This document shows, piece after piece, positions 18,895 to 28,795 of a stretch of 51,923 nt of DNA (positions are counted from its first letter, which is position 1; the number at the start of each line of letters is the position of its first letter). The DNA lies in assembly GCF_001408515.1 (NCBI RefSeq), contig NZ_CYPR01000121.1:1-51923 (forward strand), in the 5' to 3' direction. The notes under the pieces were generated by a model, which saw only the letters and a list, made by a program, of their open reading frames with translations, ran no database searches and was not told the DNA's origin. This DNA is from Jannaschia seosinensis (GTDB lineage: Bacteria > Pseudomonadota > Alphaproteobacteria > Rhodobacterales > Rhodobacteraceae). The position numbers and the translations under genes were made by a program.

Positions 18895-19811
18895 GTCGAG
18901 CTGTCCTTGAAATCCAGCCCCATCGCATCGAACCGCTCCGCCTCCTCAAGCCAGCCGGGCCGGACCTTCACCTGCAGGAACAGATGCACCCGACGTCCGA
19001 GGAACTCCTCGAGTTCGGCGCGCGCCGCTTGGCCGACGGCTTTCGTCGTCTCGCCCTTGCGCCCGAGGACGATGCCCTTGTGGCCATCGCGGATCACGTA
19101 GATCAACTGGTCGATCCGCACCGATCCGTCCTCCCGGTCCTCCCAGTTCTCCGTCTCGACGGTGAGTTGGTAGGGAAGCTCCTGATGCAGGCGCAGCGTC
19201 AGCTTCTCGCGCGTGATTTCTGCTGCGATCATCCGCAGGGGCAGGTCGGCGATCTGATCCTCGGGATAGAGCCACGGCCCCTCCGGCATGCGCGCCGCCA
19301 GGTCCGCCTTCAGGTCGGCCACGCCATGTCCCCGCTCCGCCGAAATGAGGAACGTCGCGTCGAACGGGAACCGCGCGTTCATCTTCTCCGTCAGCGCCAG
19401 CAGAACCTCCGCCTTCACGCGGTCGATCTTGTTGACGGCCAGAAGGACCGGCTGCCCGTTGCGCTGCCGCTCCGCCAGCGCGTCGAGAATGGCTTCGACC
19501 CCCTCGGTCAGTCCGCGATGCGCCTCGATCAGCAGGACCACCGCATCGGCATCGGCCACGCCTGTCCAAGCCGCGGCGACCATCGCCCGGTCCAGCCGCC
19601 GCTTGGGACGAAACAGCCCCGGCGTGTCCACGAAGACGATCTGCGCCGCCTCCTCCATCGCCACCCCACGAACGCGCGCGCGCGTCGTCTGGACCTTGTG
19701 CGTCACGATCGAAACCTTGGCCCCGACCATCCGGTTGAGAAGCGTGGACTTGCCCGCATTGGGCTCTCCGATCAGGGCGACAAAGCCCGCGCGCGTCGTC
19801 TCTTCAGCCAT
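18891..19811 (-). CDS. era: GTPase Era
   Basis: Essential GTPase for maturation of the 30S ribosomal subunit; it binds the 3' end of 16S rRNA. 306 residues. GTPase domain: G1 GEPNAGKS (15-22), G2 region with TTR, G3 DTPG, G4 NKID (about 130). The C-terminal KH domain contains [18 protein letters not shown] and [18 protein letters not shown]. The ATG lies inside the 3' end of rnc (8-nt overlap), so the two are coupled; the same coupling continues to DUF1491. The longer reading to 19823 adds no conserved residues. Confidence 0.96.
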   Translation of the reverse strand: MAEETTRAGFVALIGEPNAGKSTLLNRMVGAKVSIVTHKVQTTRARVRGVAMEEAAQIVFVDTPGLFRPKRRLDRAMVAAAWTGVADADAVVLLIEAHRGLTEGVEAILDALAERQRNGQPVLLAVNKIDRVKAEVLLALTEKMNARFPFDATFLISAERGHGVADLKADLAARMPEGPWLYPEDQIADLPLRMIAAEITREKLTLRLHQELPYQLTVETENWEDREDGSVRIDQLIYVIRDGHKGIVLGRKGETTKAVGQAARAELEEFLGRRVHLFLQVKVRPGWLEEAERFDAMGLDFKDSST

Positions 19812-20487
19812 CGTCCACCTCACTCAGCAACGCCTTGGCCGCCGCCTGCTCCGCCGCGCGCTTGGAGGCGGCCTCTCCTTCACCGAAACGTCCATCCGCC
19901 AGCCGCGCGGCGATCCGGAAGACCGGCGCGTGATCCGGTCCGGCACGATTCAGCACCTCATAGCGCGGCGGCGTCATCCCGCGCGCCTGCGCCCATTCCT
20001 GCAACGTCGTCTTGGCGTCGCGAGCATCATGTTCGACCTGCGCGATCCGCTCGCCCCAAAGACGCAGCACCACCTCCCGCGCCACATCCAGACCCGCATC
20101 GAGATAGATCGCTGCGATCAGCGCCTCCATCCCGTCGCCCAGCAGCGCCGTCTTGCGCCGACCTCCCGTGACCTGCTCGGACTTGCCAAGCTTGAGCACC
20201 GCACCGAGGTCGATCTGGCGGGCGACATCCGCGCAAGCTTCCTTGCGCACAAGCGTGTTGAAACGCGGCGCAAGCTGCCCCTCCTCGGCCGTCCGGTCCT
20301 CGCCCATGACGGCCTCGGCCATCACGAGGCCGAGCACGCGATCCCCGAGAAACTCCAGCCGCTGGTTGTCGGGCCGCGTCAGCGATCCGATGGAGCTGTG
20401 CGTCATCGCGCGCACCAGTAGCTCGGGCCGCGCGAAGCGGTGCCCGATCCGGGCCTGAAAGGCGTCGAGCTCGCGCGAGAGCTTCAA
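19804..20487 (-). CDS. rnc: Ribonuclease III
   Basis: Cuts double-stranded RNA, including rRNA precursors. 227 residues: catalytic domain with signature [15 protein letters not shown] (41-55; Glu45 and Asp49 are metal ligands) and the second acidic cluster in [14 protein letters not shown] (about 112-125), followed by a C-terminal dsRNA-binding domain (about 155-227). The start is TTG (20485-20487) overlapping the lepB stop in TTGA; no in-frame ATG is available near it. The order lepB-rnc-era is widely conserved. Confidence 0.95.
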   Translation of the reverse strand: MKLSRELDAFQARIGHRFARPELLVRAMTHSSIGSLTRPDNQRLEFLGDRVLGLVMAEAVMGEDRTAEEGQLAPRFNTLVRKEACADVARQIDLGAVLKLGKSEQVTGGRRKTALLGDGMEALIAAIYLDAGLDVAREVVLRLWGERIAQVEHDARDAKTTLQEWAQARGMTPPRYEVLNRAGPDHAPVFRIAARLADGRFGEGEAASKRAAEQAAAKALLSEVDDG

Positions 20488-21275
20488 ACGATCTCCTCGA
20501 AGAACCGGTCTAGCCGCCAGGTCCAGAAATAGAGGATCCGGGATCCTGCCGATGAGAACATCACCCGATCCGCCCTGCCGATCAGGTTCTCGAAGGGAAC
20601 GAAGCCGACCCCGCCGACCGACCGCGGCACCCGGCTGTCACGGGAATTGTCGCGGTTGTCGCCCATGAAGAAGTACTCCCGCTCTGGCACCACGAAGGCC
20701 GGCGTCGTGTCGGTGGAACTGCGGCCGATATTGAGGATGTGATGCGGGCGATCGCCACCGGGAAAGGTCTCGACGAACCGCTCCTTGACGCATTCCCCAC
20801 CAAGGCCCACGGCATTCGCATCATTCTGACAGGCGGGCATGAGCTGCTGCGGGCCCTGCAACGCCTTGAGTTCGACGAAATCCGCAATCGGCGCCTGTTC
20901 GGCGGCTGCGCCGTTGATGTAGAGCACGCCGTCGCGCATCTGGATCGTGTCGCCCGGCAGGCCGACCAACCGCTTGATGAAATCGGTCCCGTTCACCGGA
21001 TGACGGAAAACGATCACGTCCCCGCGCTCGGGCTCCTGTCCGAAAATGCGGCCCGAAATCGGACACATCGAGAACGGGCAGGAATGGCGGGAATACCCGT
21101 AGGCCATCTTGTTAACGAAGAGGAAGTCTCCGATCAGCAGCGTGTCCTTCATCGATCCCGAGGGGATCCAGAAGGGCTGAAAGAACAACGTGCGAAAGAT
21201 GCCGGCGATGAGAAGCGCCCAGAAAACCGTCTTGAGGGTTTCAAGGAGGCCCTCCTTCTTCTCCGCCTTCGCCAT
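20484..21275 (-). CDS. lepB: Signal peptidase I
   Basis: Removes signal peptides of Sec and Tat exported proteins at the periplasmic face of the membrane. 263 residues from ATG 21275 ([12 protein letters not shown]). One N-terminal membrane anchor (about 14-30), catalytic Ser41 in [10 protein letters not shown], catalytic Lys101 in [11 protein letters not shown], box [12 protein letters not shown] near residue 210. A longer reading to 21332 lacks conserved sequence before the charged tail. Expected substrates in this window include the DUF3859, ModA and PQQ dehydrogenase precursors. It heads the lepB-rnc-era-DUF1491-recO run. Confidence 0.95.
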   Translation of the reverse strand: MAKAEKKEGLLETLKTVFWALLIAGIFRTLFFQPFWIPSGSMKDTLLIGDFLFVNKMAYGYSRHSCPFSMCPISGRIFGQEPERGDVIVFRHPVNGTDFIKRLVGLPGDTIQMRDGVLYINGAAAEQAPIADFVELKALQGPQQLMPACQNDANAVGLGGECVKERFVETFPGGDRPHHILNIGRSSTDTTPAFVVPEREYFFMGDNRDNSRDSRVPRSVGGVGFVPFENLIGRADRVMFSSAGSRILYFWTWRLDRFFEEIV

Positions 21276-21348
21276 TCGCTCGGTCCCTGCTGCCTGAGGG
21301 GTTGCACTGCCCCCTGCCCCGGTCGCTGTCAAGAACGCCGCCGGGCGC

Positions 21349-21762
21349 TCAGGCGAGGGGCCGCGCCTCGATCACGACAAATGCCTGCGCCCAAGGGTGG
21401 TCGTCGGTCAGCGAGACATGGATTACCGCCTCGAATCCTGCGGGCGTCATCTCGGCCAGACGGTTGGCGGCCCAACCGGTCACCGTCATGACGGGCTGTC
21501 CGGTCGGCAGGTTCGACACCGCCATGTCGCGCCATGCGATCCCCATCCGCAGGCCGGTGCCCAGCGCCTTGGAGCAGGCCTCCTTGGCGGCCCAACGCTT
21601 GGCGTAGGTCGAAGCCTCGCCACCCACTACCTTTGCCCGGCGCACCGCAACCGCCTTTTCCCGCTCCGAGAATACGCGATCGCGGAACCTGTCGCCAAAC
21701 CGCTCGAGGACGCCCTCGATCCGCTCGATATTGGCGAGGTCGGTGCCAATACCCAGGATCAT
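21349..21762 (-). CDS. acpS: Holo-[acyl-carrier-protein] synthase
   Basis: Transfers 4'-phosphopantetheine from CoA to acyl carrier protein. 137 residues. Metal-binding Asp8 in [15 protein letters not shown] and Glu61 in [15 protein letters not shown] are in place, as is the FSEREK motif and the final [14 protein letters not shown] 21762 matches the family start exactly. It is 73 nt upstream of lepB in the same direction; the 200 nt before it toward pdxJ hold no gene. Confidence 0.95.
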   Translation of the reverse strand: MILGIGTDLANIERIEGVLERFGDRFRDRVFSEREKAVAVRRAKVVGGEASTYAKRWAAKEACSKALGTGLRMGIAWRDMAVSNLPTGQPVMTVTGWAANRLAEMTPAGFEAVIHVSLTDDHPWAQAFVVIEARPLA

Positions 21763-21960
21763 GAGCGACGCCACATCAGCATGCGGCCGTCTCGCGAAGG
21801 CGAAATTCTCGCAGTGAAGCGTGCCGCAACTTCTCCCGCTCGGCGGCTGGCGTGGCCACAGGCGTCCCAACCCGCCGACCAAGAGCCGACGGAGATACAC
21901 GCAAAGCTTGCCAAAGCGGCGGGCATGGCTTCTCTTTCAATAACGTACGGCAAGCAGGAG

Positions 21961-22701
21961 CTATGCCCGCGCCGCATCCATCAGCCGGCGCATCTCTGCC
22001 ATCGCCCCGTCGAGCCCGCGAAAAACCGCCTCGCCGATGAGGAAATGCCCGATGTTGAGCTCCACCACCTCGGGCATTGCGGCAATGGGCGCCACGCTGT
22101 CGTAAGTGATCCCGTGACCCGCATGAACCTCCAGCCCATGCTTCGCCGCGATCTGCGCACCCTCGGCAAGCCGGGCGCATTCCCGCGCGGCGTCGTCGTC
22201 GCGCCCCTCGGCCACCGCGTCGCAATAGCTGCCGGTATGAAGCTCCACCACCGCTGCGCCGACCTGCGCGGCGGCCGCGATCTGCTCCGGGTCGGCGGCG
22301 ACGAAGAGCGAGACACGCGCGCCCATCTGGGTCAGCGGGGCGATGTAGGCCGTCAGCCGATCCCTGTCGCCCGCCACCTCCAGCCCGCCTTCGGTCGTCC
22401 GCTCCTCCCGCCGCTCGGGCACGAGGCACACGGCATGCGGCCGGACCTCCAGAGCGATACGCGCCATCTCCTCCGTCGCGGCCATCTCGAAGTTCAGCGG
22501 GATGGAAATTGCCTCCCGGATCGCGGCCATGTCGGCGTCGCGGATGTGCCGACGATCCTCGCGCAGATGCGCGGTGATACCGTCCGCGCCCGCCGCCTCG
22601 GCGGCCAGAGCGGCGCGCACCGGGTCAGGCACCGCGCCGCCGCGTGCGTTGCGGATCGTCGCGACATGATCGACGTTGATACCCAATCTCAGCCTATCCA
22701 T
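21961..22701 (-). CDS. pdxJ: Pyridoxine 5'-phosphate synthase
   Basis: Last step of DXP-dependent vitamin B6 synthesis: condenses 1-deoxy-D-xylulose 5-phosphate with 3-amino-2-oxopropyl phosphate. 246-residue TIM barrel with the N-terminal [17 protein letters not shown] (active-site His), [16 protein letters not shown], the [15 protein letters not shown] loop and a late [11 protein letters not shown] and [14 protein letters not shown]. The ATG overlaps the upstream DUF2062 gene by 8 nt. acpS lies 199 nt downstream; pdxJ-acpS adjacency is common in proteobacteria. Confidence 0.95.
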   Translation of the reverse strand: MDRLRLGINVDHVATIRNARGGAVPDPVRAALAAEAAGADGITAHLREDRRHIRDADMAAIREAISIPLNFEMAATEEMARIALEVRPHAVCLVPERREERTTEGGLEVAGDRDRLTAYIAPLTQMGARVSLFVAADPEQIAAAAQVGAAVVELHTGSYCDAVAEGRDDDAARECARLAEGAQIAAKHGLEVHAGHGITYDSVAPIAAMPEVVELNIGHFLIGEAVFRGLDGAMAEMRRLMDAARA

Positions 22702-23380
22702 TTGCCTCTCCCTTTGCGCTCTTCTCGGCCTTCAGGTCGGCCTTCGCCGAAGCCCGCTCCGCCGCCTTGCGCCGGATCTCGTCAAGCTTCACCTTCAGCT
22801 TGCCGCGCCGCCTCCGTTGATACGCTTCAATCAGCGGCAGACAGATCGTATAGGCGGCGATCCCGGTGAAGACACCCGGAACCAGTCCGCCGATAAGATA
22901 GGGCAGAAAGACATCGTTCCAGAAGATTTGCGTCGCGGTCCAGTTCACCGGCGCCCCGGTCATTGCCGACCAGCTGTTCCAGAACAGGGCCTCGCCCGCG
23001 CGAAAGAACTTGCCGAAGATGTTTTCGTCGACCTCGCCGCGCATCTCCGTGCCCAGCATGAAGTGACCGAGATTGAGCGATACGACCGCGATCGGCACAT
23101 AGGTCAGCGGGTTGCCGAAGAACGTGCCCAGCAGCGCCGCCATCACGTTGCCGCGCACGATGACGGCCAACGCCGCGGCGACGAAGAAATGCAGCCCGTA
23201 GAACGGCGTGAAGGTCGTGAACACGCCGACCATGATCCCGCGGCTGATCTTGCGCGGCGTGTCGGGAAGGCGGCGCAAACGATGTTTGACGTAGAGCGCC
23301 GCCCTACCCCAGCCGCCATGGGGCCATAGCGCCCGCCAGACCGATTGCCTGACCGAAAGGGGATCGCGCCGCTTGAACAT
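22694..23380 (-). CDS. DUF2062 membrane protein
   Basis: A 228-residue protein with a basic N-terminus, the DUF2062 core with three to four hydrophobic segments ([20 protein letters not shown], the [19 protein letters not shown] helix, [13 protein letters not shown], and a later [18 protein letters not shown]) and a highly charged Lys/Arg C-terminal tail. The GNP motif in the third segment is characteristic of the family. Function unknown; members often sit by (p)ppGpp or lipid genes. It starts 9 nt downstream of rsh and overlaps pdxJ, so it is part of the rpoZ-rsh-DUF2062-pdxJ-acpS run. Confidence 0.85.
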   Translation of the reverse strand: MFKRRDPLSVRQSVWRALWPHGGWGRAALYVKHRLRRLPDTPRKISRGIMVGVFTTFTPFYGLHFFVAAALAVIVRGNVMAALLGTFFGNPLTYVPIAVVSLNLGHFMLGTEMRGEVDENIFGKFFRAGEALFWNSWSAMTGAPVNWTATQIFWNDVFLPYLIGGLVPGVFTGIAAYTICLPLIEAYQRRRRGKLKVKLDEIRRKAAERASAKADLKAEKSAKGEANG

Positions 23381-23389
23381 CTCCGACCG

Positions 23390-25567
23390 TCACATCACCG
23401 TCGCGTCGGGCCGTCGATGCGTCACCTCGCGCGAGGCGACCGTTCCCGTCCCGACGGGCACCGCACGATGACGCGACACCTGGGCCACGTCGCTGTCGGA
23501 TTCCGTAGCGATGATCAACGCGTGCAGATGTTCCCGGTCGCGGACTTCGACGTCGATCAGCAAGCGGAAGAAATCGGGTTTGCGATCCACGAACCGCAGA
23601 TCCGAGATGTTGGCGTTCTGCTCGGCGATCAGCATGCAGGTCCGGCCCAAAACGCCCGGCGCGTTCGAGATCGTCATGTCCAGCGTCACCGCATTGCGCG
23701 CGGCATGATGACCCGGCGACCATTTCAGGTCGACCCAGCGGTCGGGCACGTCCTCGAACTCCGCCATGCGGGGACAGTCGATGGCATGGACAGTCACGCC
23801 TCGCCCCTTGTTGGTGATCCCCACGATCCGCTCGCCCGGCACCGGCTGACAACAGGGCGCACGCTCGAAATGGGCCTGCGGGTCCAGACCGACGATGGCG
23901 TCCTCGCTCGAAACATCGGGAGCCGGCGGCGCCTGCGCGATCTCCGGCCAGAGCGTCGCCGTCACAGTCCTCGCACTGATCTCGGAGGCCCCGATCGCGG
24001 CCAGCAGATCTTCCGGCCCGTCTTGGTCGAGCGACTTGGCCGCCGTCTCCAGCGCCTTGTCGGTCACCCGCTTGCCCACCTGCGCAAAGGCGGCACGGGC
24101 CAGCTCGCGCCCCAGCCGCACCTGTCCCGATCGCCGTTCCGCCTTCAGGGCGCGGCGAATGGCGGATTTCGCGCGGCCCGTCGTGGCGATGTCGATCCAG
24201 GTCACCTGCGGTGTCTGCGCCTCGGCGGTCACGATTTCGACCGACTGGCCATTGCGAAGCCGCGTCCAGAGCGGGACGCGCATTCCATTCACCTTCGCCG
24301 CCACCGTCCGGTGCCCGATCCGCGTGTGGATCGCATAGGCAAAGTCGATCGGCGTCGCTCCGGTGGGAAGCTTCACGACCATCCCCTTTGGCGTGAAGCA
24401 GAACACCTGATCTGTATACATTTCGAGCTTCACCGCCTCAAGGAACTCGGCGTGGTCATGCGCCTCCTCGAATCGTTCGTTCATCGAGCGCAGCCATTCC
24501 GCCGGATCGACGGCAAAACGGTTTTCCGAGCGCACCCCGTCGCGATAGGCCCAATGCGCAGCCACGCCGCGTTCGGCCACCTCGTGCATTTCGCGGGTCC
24601 GAATCTGCACCTCGACCTGCTTGCCGTCGCGCCCGGAGACCGTGGTGTGGATCGAGCGGTATCCGTTGGATTTCGGCTGGCTGATATAATCCTTGAAGCG
24701 CCCCGGAACGGAGCGCCAGCGCTGGTGGATCACACCCAGAACGCGGTAGCAGGTCGCAGCGTCGCTGACGATCACGCGGAACCCGTAAATGTCGGACAAA
24801 CGGCTGAAGCCGACGCGCTTCTCCTCCATCTTGCGCCAGATGGAGAACGGGCGCTTGGCGCGGCCCTTGACCTCGGCCTCGATCCCCGCGCGATCCAGCT
24901 CCAGCTCGATGTCATCGGTGATCCGCGCGATCACGTTTCCGTCTTCACGCTGCAGCGTCACGAAGCGGCGCAGGACCGAGTTGCGCGCCTCGGGGTTGAG
25001 GACGGAGAAGGAAAGGTCCTCAAGCTCCTCGCGCATCCACTGCATCCCCATGCGGCCGGCAAGGGGGGCGTAGATCTCCATGGTCTCGTGGGCCTTCTGG
25101 GCCTGCTTTCCGACGGCCATGTGCCGGATCGTCCGCATGTTGTGCAGCCGGTCGGTCAGCTTGACGAGGATCACGCGCAGGTCTTTCGACATCGCCATGA
25201 AGAGCTTGCGGAAGTTCTCCGCCTGCTTCGTCTCGCTCGATGTCAGTTCGAGGTTCGTCAGCTTGGTGACGCCATCTACCATTTCCGCGATCTCGGAGCC
25301 GAACCGGCGCGAGATCTCGGTATAGGTGGAGCGGGTATCCTCGATCGTGTCGTGAAGCAGCGCGGTAACGATGGTCGCGTCGTCCAGCCGCTGTTCGGTC
25401 AGGAGCCCCGCGACCTCGACGGGATGCGTGAAATACGGCTCACCCGAGCGGCGGGATTGCCCGGCATGCATTTCCGCTCCGTAGGCATAGGCCTCGCGGA
25501 TCAGACCGGCATTGGTACGTGGATTGTAGGCGCGCACGAGGGCGACCAAGTCGTCCGCCTCGATCAT
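23390..25567 (-). CDS. rsh: Bifunctional (p)ppGpp synthetase/hydrolase
   Basis: Makes and degrades the alarmone (p)ppGpp, the stringent response signal. 725 residues: HD hydrolase domain (1-150; HD pair at 72-73 in LLHDTIEDT), synthetase domain (about 230-340) with KRVGFSRLSDIYGFR and SNGYRSIHTTVSG, TGS domain with VFTPKG-type FCFTPKGMVVKLPTGATPIDFA, a helical/zinc-finger region and a C-terminal ACT domain. Both catalytic centres look intact, as expected for the single long RSH of alphaproteobacteria. It starts 22 nt after rpoZ, the same pairing as rpoZ-spoT in E. coli, and continues into DUF2062-pdxJ. Confidence 0.95.
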   Translation of the reverse strand: MIEADDLVALVRAYNPRTNAGLIREAYAYGAEMHAGQSRRSGEPYFTHPVEVAGLLTEQRLDDATIVTALLHDTIEDTRSTYTEISRRFGSEIAEMVDGVTKLTNLELTSSETKQAENFRKLFMAMSKDLRVILVKLTDRLHNMRTIRHMAVGKQAQKAHETMEIYAPLAGRMGMQWMREELEDLSFSVLNPEARNSVLRRFVTLQREDGNVIARITDDIELELDRAGIEAEVKGRAKRPFSIWRKMEEKRVGFSRLSDIYGFRVIVSDAATCYRVLGVIHQRWRSVPGRFKDYISQPKSNGYRSIHTTVSGRDGKQVEVQIRTREMHEVAERGVAAHWAYRDGVRSENRFAVDPAEWLRSMNERFEEAHDHAEFLEAVKLEMYTDQVFCFTPKGMVVKLPTGATPIDFAYAIHTRIGHRTVAAKVNGMRVPLWTRLRNGQSVEIVTAEAQTPQVTWIDIATTGRAKSAIRRALKAERRSGQVRLGRELARAAFAQVGKRVTDKALETAAKSLDQDGPEDLLAAIGASEISARTVTATLWPEIAQAPPAPDVSSEDAIVGLDPQAHFERAPCCQPVPGERIVGITNKGRGVTVHAIDCPRMAEFEDVPDRWVDLKWSPGHHAARNAVTLDMTISNAPGVLGRTCMLIAEQNANISDLRFVDRKPDFFRLLIDVEVRDREHLHALIIATESDSDVAQVSRHRAVPVGTGTVASREVTHRRPDATVM

Positions 25568-25589
25568 CTCACGTGCGCCTCCGTCGCAA

Positions 25590-25943
25590 TCAGGGCTGGC
25601 CTTGCGCCTCCATCAGCGCACGCAGCAGCTTCTCTTCGGACATGTCGTCCTGAGCCGGCTGATCCTTTTCCACACCCATCAGAAGAGCCATGGAATCCTC
25701 TTCCGGCTCGTCGACCTCGATCTGCGTCTGGTTCGATTCGATCAGACGCTCGCGCAGGGCGTCGGCGCTCTGGGTCTCCTCGGCGATCTCACGCAGGGCG
25801 ACGACGGGGTTCTTGTCGTTGTCGCGATCCACGCTCGGGGCAGACCCCGTTGCGATCTCTCGGGCGCGATGCGCGGCGAGCATCACCAAATCAAAACGAT
25901 TGGGAACCTTGTCGACGCAATCTTCGACTGTCACGCGGGCCAT
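25590..25943 (-). CDS. rpoZ: RNA polymerase omega subunit
   Basis: Small subunit that stabilises beta' in RNA polymerase and forms part of a (p)ppGpp site in proteobacteria. 117 residues with the conserved N-terminus [30 protein letters not shown] and [10 protein letters not shown]; the acidic C-terminal tail is normal for this group. It is directly upstream of rsh, which makes the alarmone it helps to sense. folK lies 33 nt upstream in the same direction. Confidence 0.96.
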   Translation of the reverse strand: MARVTVEDCVDKVPNRFDLVMLAAHRAREIATGSAPSVDRDNDKNPVVALREIAEETQSADALRERLIESNQTQIEVDEPEEDSMALLMGVEKDQPAQDDMSEEKLLRALMEAQGQP

Positions 25944-25976
25944 GTCGCACCTCTGTCAGGAGTCGGAACACGCCAC

Positions 25977-26561
25977 TTACGCCCGTGGCCGCCGGGATAC
26001 AACCCCATCCACCGGCCCGATCACGCGCATTTCACTACGTTTCGCAGCCGGGAGCGACGCTGCCATTGACGCCACGCTTCGTCCCGTCACCGGATGCCGC
26101 CATTTCGGCACCACCTCGGCTGCGGGGATCAGAACGAAAGACCGGTCCTGCAGGCGCGGATGCGGCAGGATGAACTCCTCCGGAGCCTCCTGCGCCTGAC
26201 GGGCCGGCTCCAGATCCATCCAGCGTCGGACCGTCCTTGGATCGGGCCGAACCAACCCCTCCGCGCCGATCAGATCAAGGTCCAGCACGCGAGCGCCCCA
26301 CCGGACCCGCCGGACCCGCCCACGTCGCGCCTCAAGCCTGTGGAGGCGCACGAGCATCGCCTCAGGCGGCATCGGTGCATGAACCAGCGCCACCGCATTC
26401 ACGAAATCCGGCCCCGACCCCGGCGGCCAGGCTGGATTCCGCCAAAGCCGCGACACCGCCACCACCCGCCCCGGCAGATCGCGCAGCGCATGGGCGACTT
26501 GCCGCGCAGTTCCCGAAGTTGATGCAAAGGCATTGGCGCCGACTGCGACCAAGTGCTTCAT
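25977..26561 (-). CDS. folK: 2-amino-4-hydroxy-6-hydroxymethyldihydropteridine pyrophosphokinase
   Basis: Pyrophosphorylates 6-hydroxymethyl-7,8-dihydropterin in folate synthesis. 194 residues with the expected order: VAVGAN at the N-terminus, FVNAVALV (about 73-80), GRVRRVRWGARVLDLDLI (catalytic Asp pair) and the LPHPRLQDRSFVLIPAAEVVP block, then HPVTG. The N-terminus replaces the usual LGSN by VGAN. Start ATG 26561 sits at the edge of an AT-rich divergent promoter region shared with the NYN gene. rpoZ follows after 33 nt. Confidence 0.88.
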   Translation of the reverse strand: MKHLVAVGANAFASTSGTARQVAHALRDLPGRVVAVSRLWRNPAWPPGSGPDFVNAVALVHAPMPPEAMLVRLHRLEARRGRVRRVRWGARVLDLDLIGAEGLVRPDPRTVRRWMDLEPARQAQEAPEEFILPHPRLQDRSFVLIPAAEVVPKWRHPVTGRSVASMAASLPAAKRSEMRVIGPVDGVVSRRPRA

Positions 26562-26581
26562 TGGAAACTCCGGGTTTGCAT

Positions 26582-26610
26582 ATTTTATACTGCTGGTCCC
26601 ACGTTATAAT
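26582..26610. promoter_or_regulatory. AT-rich divergent promoter region of folK and the NYN gene
   Basis: In otherwise GC-rich DNA, TATAAT stands at 26605-26610 on the plus strand, about 80 nt before the NYN ATG, and TATAAA/TAAAAT stands on the minus strand at about 26581-26588, about 20 nt before the folK ATG. They look like two divergent -10 elements. I see no convincing -35 at 16-18 bp for either. Confidence 0.4.
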
Positions 26611-26690
26611 CCACAACCGGAAATGGCCGCTGTCGCGGTCGGTCCGGCGGGTGCCGCTTCGTCACGGCGGATCCGAAAGAAAGGGAAAAG

Positions 26691-27254
26691 ATGTTTTACA
26701 GAGACGAGCGTTTGGCATTGTTCATCGATGGTGCAAACCTCTATGCGGCGGGGCGCGCACTTTCCTTCGACATTGATTACAAACTCTTAAGACAGGAATT
26801 CGCGCGCCGCGGCAAACTGCTTCGGGCCTACTACTACACCGCGCTTCTCGAAACCGAGGAATATTCTCCGGTCCGCCCGCTCGTGGATTGGCTGCAATAT
26901 AACGGCTTCACGATGGTGACGAAGCCCGCGCGGGAGTTCACCGACGCTCAGGGCCGAAGGCGCGTGAAGGGCGACATGGACATCGATCTTGCGGTCGATG
27001 CGATGGAGACGGCCGCCCATGTCGATCACATCGTGCTGTTCTCGGGCGACGGCGATTTCCGCCCGCTCGTCGAAGCGCTTCAACGGCGTGGCACGCGTGT
27101 ATCCGTCTGCTCGACCCTGCGCAGCCAGCCCCCGATGATTGCCGACGAGTTGCGGCGGCAGGCCGACAATTTCATCGAGCTCGATGAACTGCGCGACACG
27201 ATCGGCCGCACCCCGCGCGATGTCGACGTGCGATCGGCGGCCGCGAACGCCTAG
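26691..27254 (+). CDS. NYN-domain (LabA/DUF88) nuclease-like protein
   Basis: A 187-residue PIN-like NYN domain protein. The four conserved acidic positions are visible: Asp13 in LFIDGANLY, Asp residues in VKGDMDIDLAVDAM (about 94-104) and the SGDGDF motif (about 117-122), so the metal-dependent RNase site should be intact. SD AAAGGG precedes the ATG. A similar gene next to folK/rpoZ/rsh is common in alphaproteobacteria as far as I remember. The RNA target is unknown. It converges with the TRIC-type gene and their stop codons overlap within the palindrome CTAG (27251-27254). Confidence 0.88.
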   Translation: MFYRDERLALFIDGANLYAAGRALSFDIDYKLLRQEFARRGKLLRAYYYTALLETEEYSPVRPLVDWLQYNGFTMVTKPAREFTDAQGRRRVKGDMDIDLAVDAMETAAHVDHIVLFSGDGDFRPLVEALQRRGTRVSVCSTLRSQPPMIADELRRQADNFIELDELRDTIGRTPRDVDVRSAAANA

Positions 27255-27862
27255 CGCGGCGGCCGCGGCCGGAACGCGGGCAGCCGCCAGCCGAAGCGGA
27301 TCGATCCGGCCCGCAACGCGAAGGTCAGAGCGATACAGGACCCGAGCGGGACAGCTCCGGGCCCAACGGCCTCGCGCGCGGCCACGGCGGCCGCGCCTCC
27401 GGCCAGCGCGGCGGTGACGTAGAGCTCCCCCCGTGCCAGCACCAGCGGCAGCTCTCCCACCACGACATCGCGCATCAACCCGCCGAAGCATCCGGTCACG
27501 ACGCCCATGACCAATTGGATCCAGATCGGAAGCCCGGCGCCATGAGCCACGCCCACGCCGGCCGCCACCGCGACCGAGAGCGCGACAGCATCGAACCACA
27601 CGATCGCGGCCAGCCGCGACGCGAGGAGGTGATGGCTGAAGAACACGAGCATCGCCGCCCCCGCCGCCGCCGCCACGGGCAGCGGATCGACCAGCCAGAA
27701 GATTGTGCGATCCAGCAGCAAATCCCGCACCGTTCCACCCCCCACCGCCGTCAGGCAGGCGAGGAACACGAATCCCACCGGGTCGAGCTGCGCACGCGCG
27801 GCGGTGAGCGCTCCGGTGATCGCGAAGACCAGAACGGCGGCAAGATCGAGCACGGCAATCAC
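27251..27862 (-). CDS. TRIC-type (UPF0126) cation channel homologue
   Basis: A 203-residue membrane protein with about seven hydrophobic helices in two related halves, as in bacterial TRIC channels: half one has VFAITGALTAARA and AVGGGTVRDLLLD, half two has GVVTGCFGGLMRDVVVGE. The GGG/GG and RD(L/V) pairs line the pore in solved homologues. I start at GTG 27862 (VIAVLDLAAVLVF) because the first helix begins there; the longer reading to 27961 lies inside rnhA. It begins 5 nt after the rnhA stop, so it is coupled to rnhA. Potassium or general cation passage is inferred from the family. Confidence 0.85.
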   Translation of the reverse strand: MIAVLDLAAVLVFAITGALTAARAQLDPVGFVFLACLTAVGGGTVRDLLLDRTIFWLVDPLPVAAAAGAAMLVFFSHHLLASRLAAIVWFDAVALSVAVAAGVGVAHGAGLPIWIQLVMGVVTGCFGGLMRDVVVGELPLVLARGELYVTAALAGGAAAVAAREAVGPGAVPLGSCIALTFALRAGSIRFGWRLPAFRPRPPR

Positions 27863-27866
27863 ACAA

Positions 27867-28340
27867 TCAGCTCTTCGCGGCTTTCGGCGATTTCGGCTTG
27901 AACGGCGCCATTCCCGCGCGGGCGAGTGCATCGGCCCGCTCGTTCTCGGGGTGCCCGGCATGACCCTTCACCCACTCCCAGATCACGGTATGCCGCGCCT
28001 GCGCCGCGTCCAGGCGCTTCCACAGATCCTCGTTCTTTACCGGCTTCCGGGTCGAGGTGCGCCAACCGTTGCGCTTCCAGCCATGAAGCCACGCGGTGAT
28101 GCCGCCCTTCACATAAGCCGAATCCGTCACCACGGTCAGCGCCGAGGGCCGCTCCAGCGCCTCGAGCGCATTGATCGCGGCCAGAAGCTCCATGCGGTTG
28201 TTCGTGGTTTCGGCCTCGCCGCCCTTGAGTTCGCGCTCCCTGACGACGGCGCCATCGCGCGACGCCACGAGAAGCGCGCCCCATCCGCCCGGCCCCGGAT
28301 TTCCGGAACAGGCACCGTCGGTATAGGCGATCAGCTTCAC
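27867..28340 (-). CDS. rnhA: Ribonuclease HI
   Basis: Degrades the RNA strand of RNA-DNA hybrids. 157 residues with the full catalytic set: Asp8 in [14 protein letters not shown], Glu51 in [10 protein letters not shown], Asp73 in [10 protein letters not shown], Asp137 in [10 protein letters not shown], plus the HxGHP handle VKGHAGHP. Start is GTG 28338-28340, which overlaps the stop of the DUF3429 gene (GTGA). The C-terminal tail is lysine rich. The TRIC-type gene follows closely. Confidence 0.95.
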   Translation of the reverse strand: MKLIAYTDGACSGNPGPGGWGALLVASRDGAVVRERELKGGEAETTNNRMELLAAINALEALERPSALTVVTDSAYVKGGITAWLHGWKRNGWRTSTRKPVKNEDLWKRLDAAQARHTVIWEWVKGHAGHPENERADALARAGMAPFKPKSPKAAKS

Positions 28341-28795
28341 CCGAACGCCACCGGCGCAAGGCAGACCAGAACGCCCGCCGTCAGGATCAGCCGCAGTTTC
28401 ATCCACCAACGCGGCGCAAGTTCCTGCCGCCAGAACATGAAGTCGAGCAGGAGCACGCCGGCAAAGCCCGCCATCAGGCCAATCGCGGCCGAAACCGGCC
28501 CGCCGCCGGTCACGAAGAAGGCCCAGAGCGCGGGCAGCACGCTCAGCGCGTAGCCCGTCGCCGCGACCTGTCCCTCGGTGCGCGTGGCGAATCCCCACAG
28601 GACGCCGGACATGAAGCTCAGGATCACGGCGCCATAGAACAGCCCGACGTAAGGGCCGATGAACCGCGGACCGATCGTGGCCAACGTAAGTTGCGCCGCC
28701 GCATCCGAGTACATCGTGACGACGCCCCAGAAGAACGGCAGCAATCCGGCAAGACCGAGAAGCAGGGCGGAGCGGGGGATGCGCGCATCGAACAT
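28337..28795 (-). CDS. DUF3429 membrane protein
   Basis: A 152-residue integral membrane protein with five hydrophobic helices. The pattern [20 protein letters not shown] at the N-terminus, [17 protein letters not shown] (about 57-73) and the late [21 protein letters not shown] match DUF3429 proteins. ATG 28795 (MFDARIP) is chosen because the family starts just before the first helix; an in-frame start at 28918 would add 41 residues of low character. Function unknown. It is coupled to rnhA by a GTGA overlap. Confidence 0.82.
   Translation of the reverse strand: MFDARIPRSALLLGLAGLLPFFWGVVTMYSDAAAQLTLATIGPRFIGPYVGLFYGAVILSFMSGVLWGFATRTEGQVAATGYALSVLPALWAFFVTGGGPVSAAIGLMAGFAGVLLLDFMFWRQELAPRWWMKLRLILTAGVLVCLAPVAFG

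Noticed and set aside
23345-26173. 942-codon plus-strand ORF antisense to rsh and rpoZ
   Set aside because: It mirrors rsh and rpoZ, which have full family motifs; long open antisense frames are expected in high-GC DNA. It has no recognisable domain or SD.
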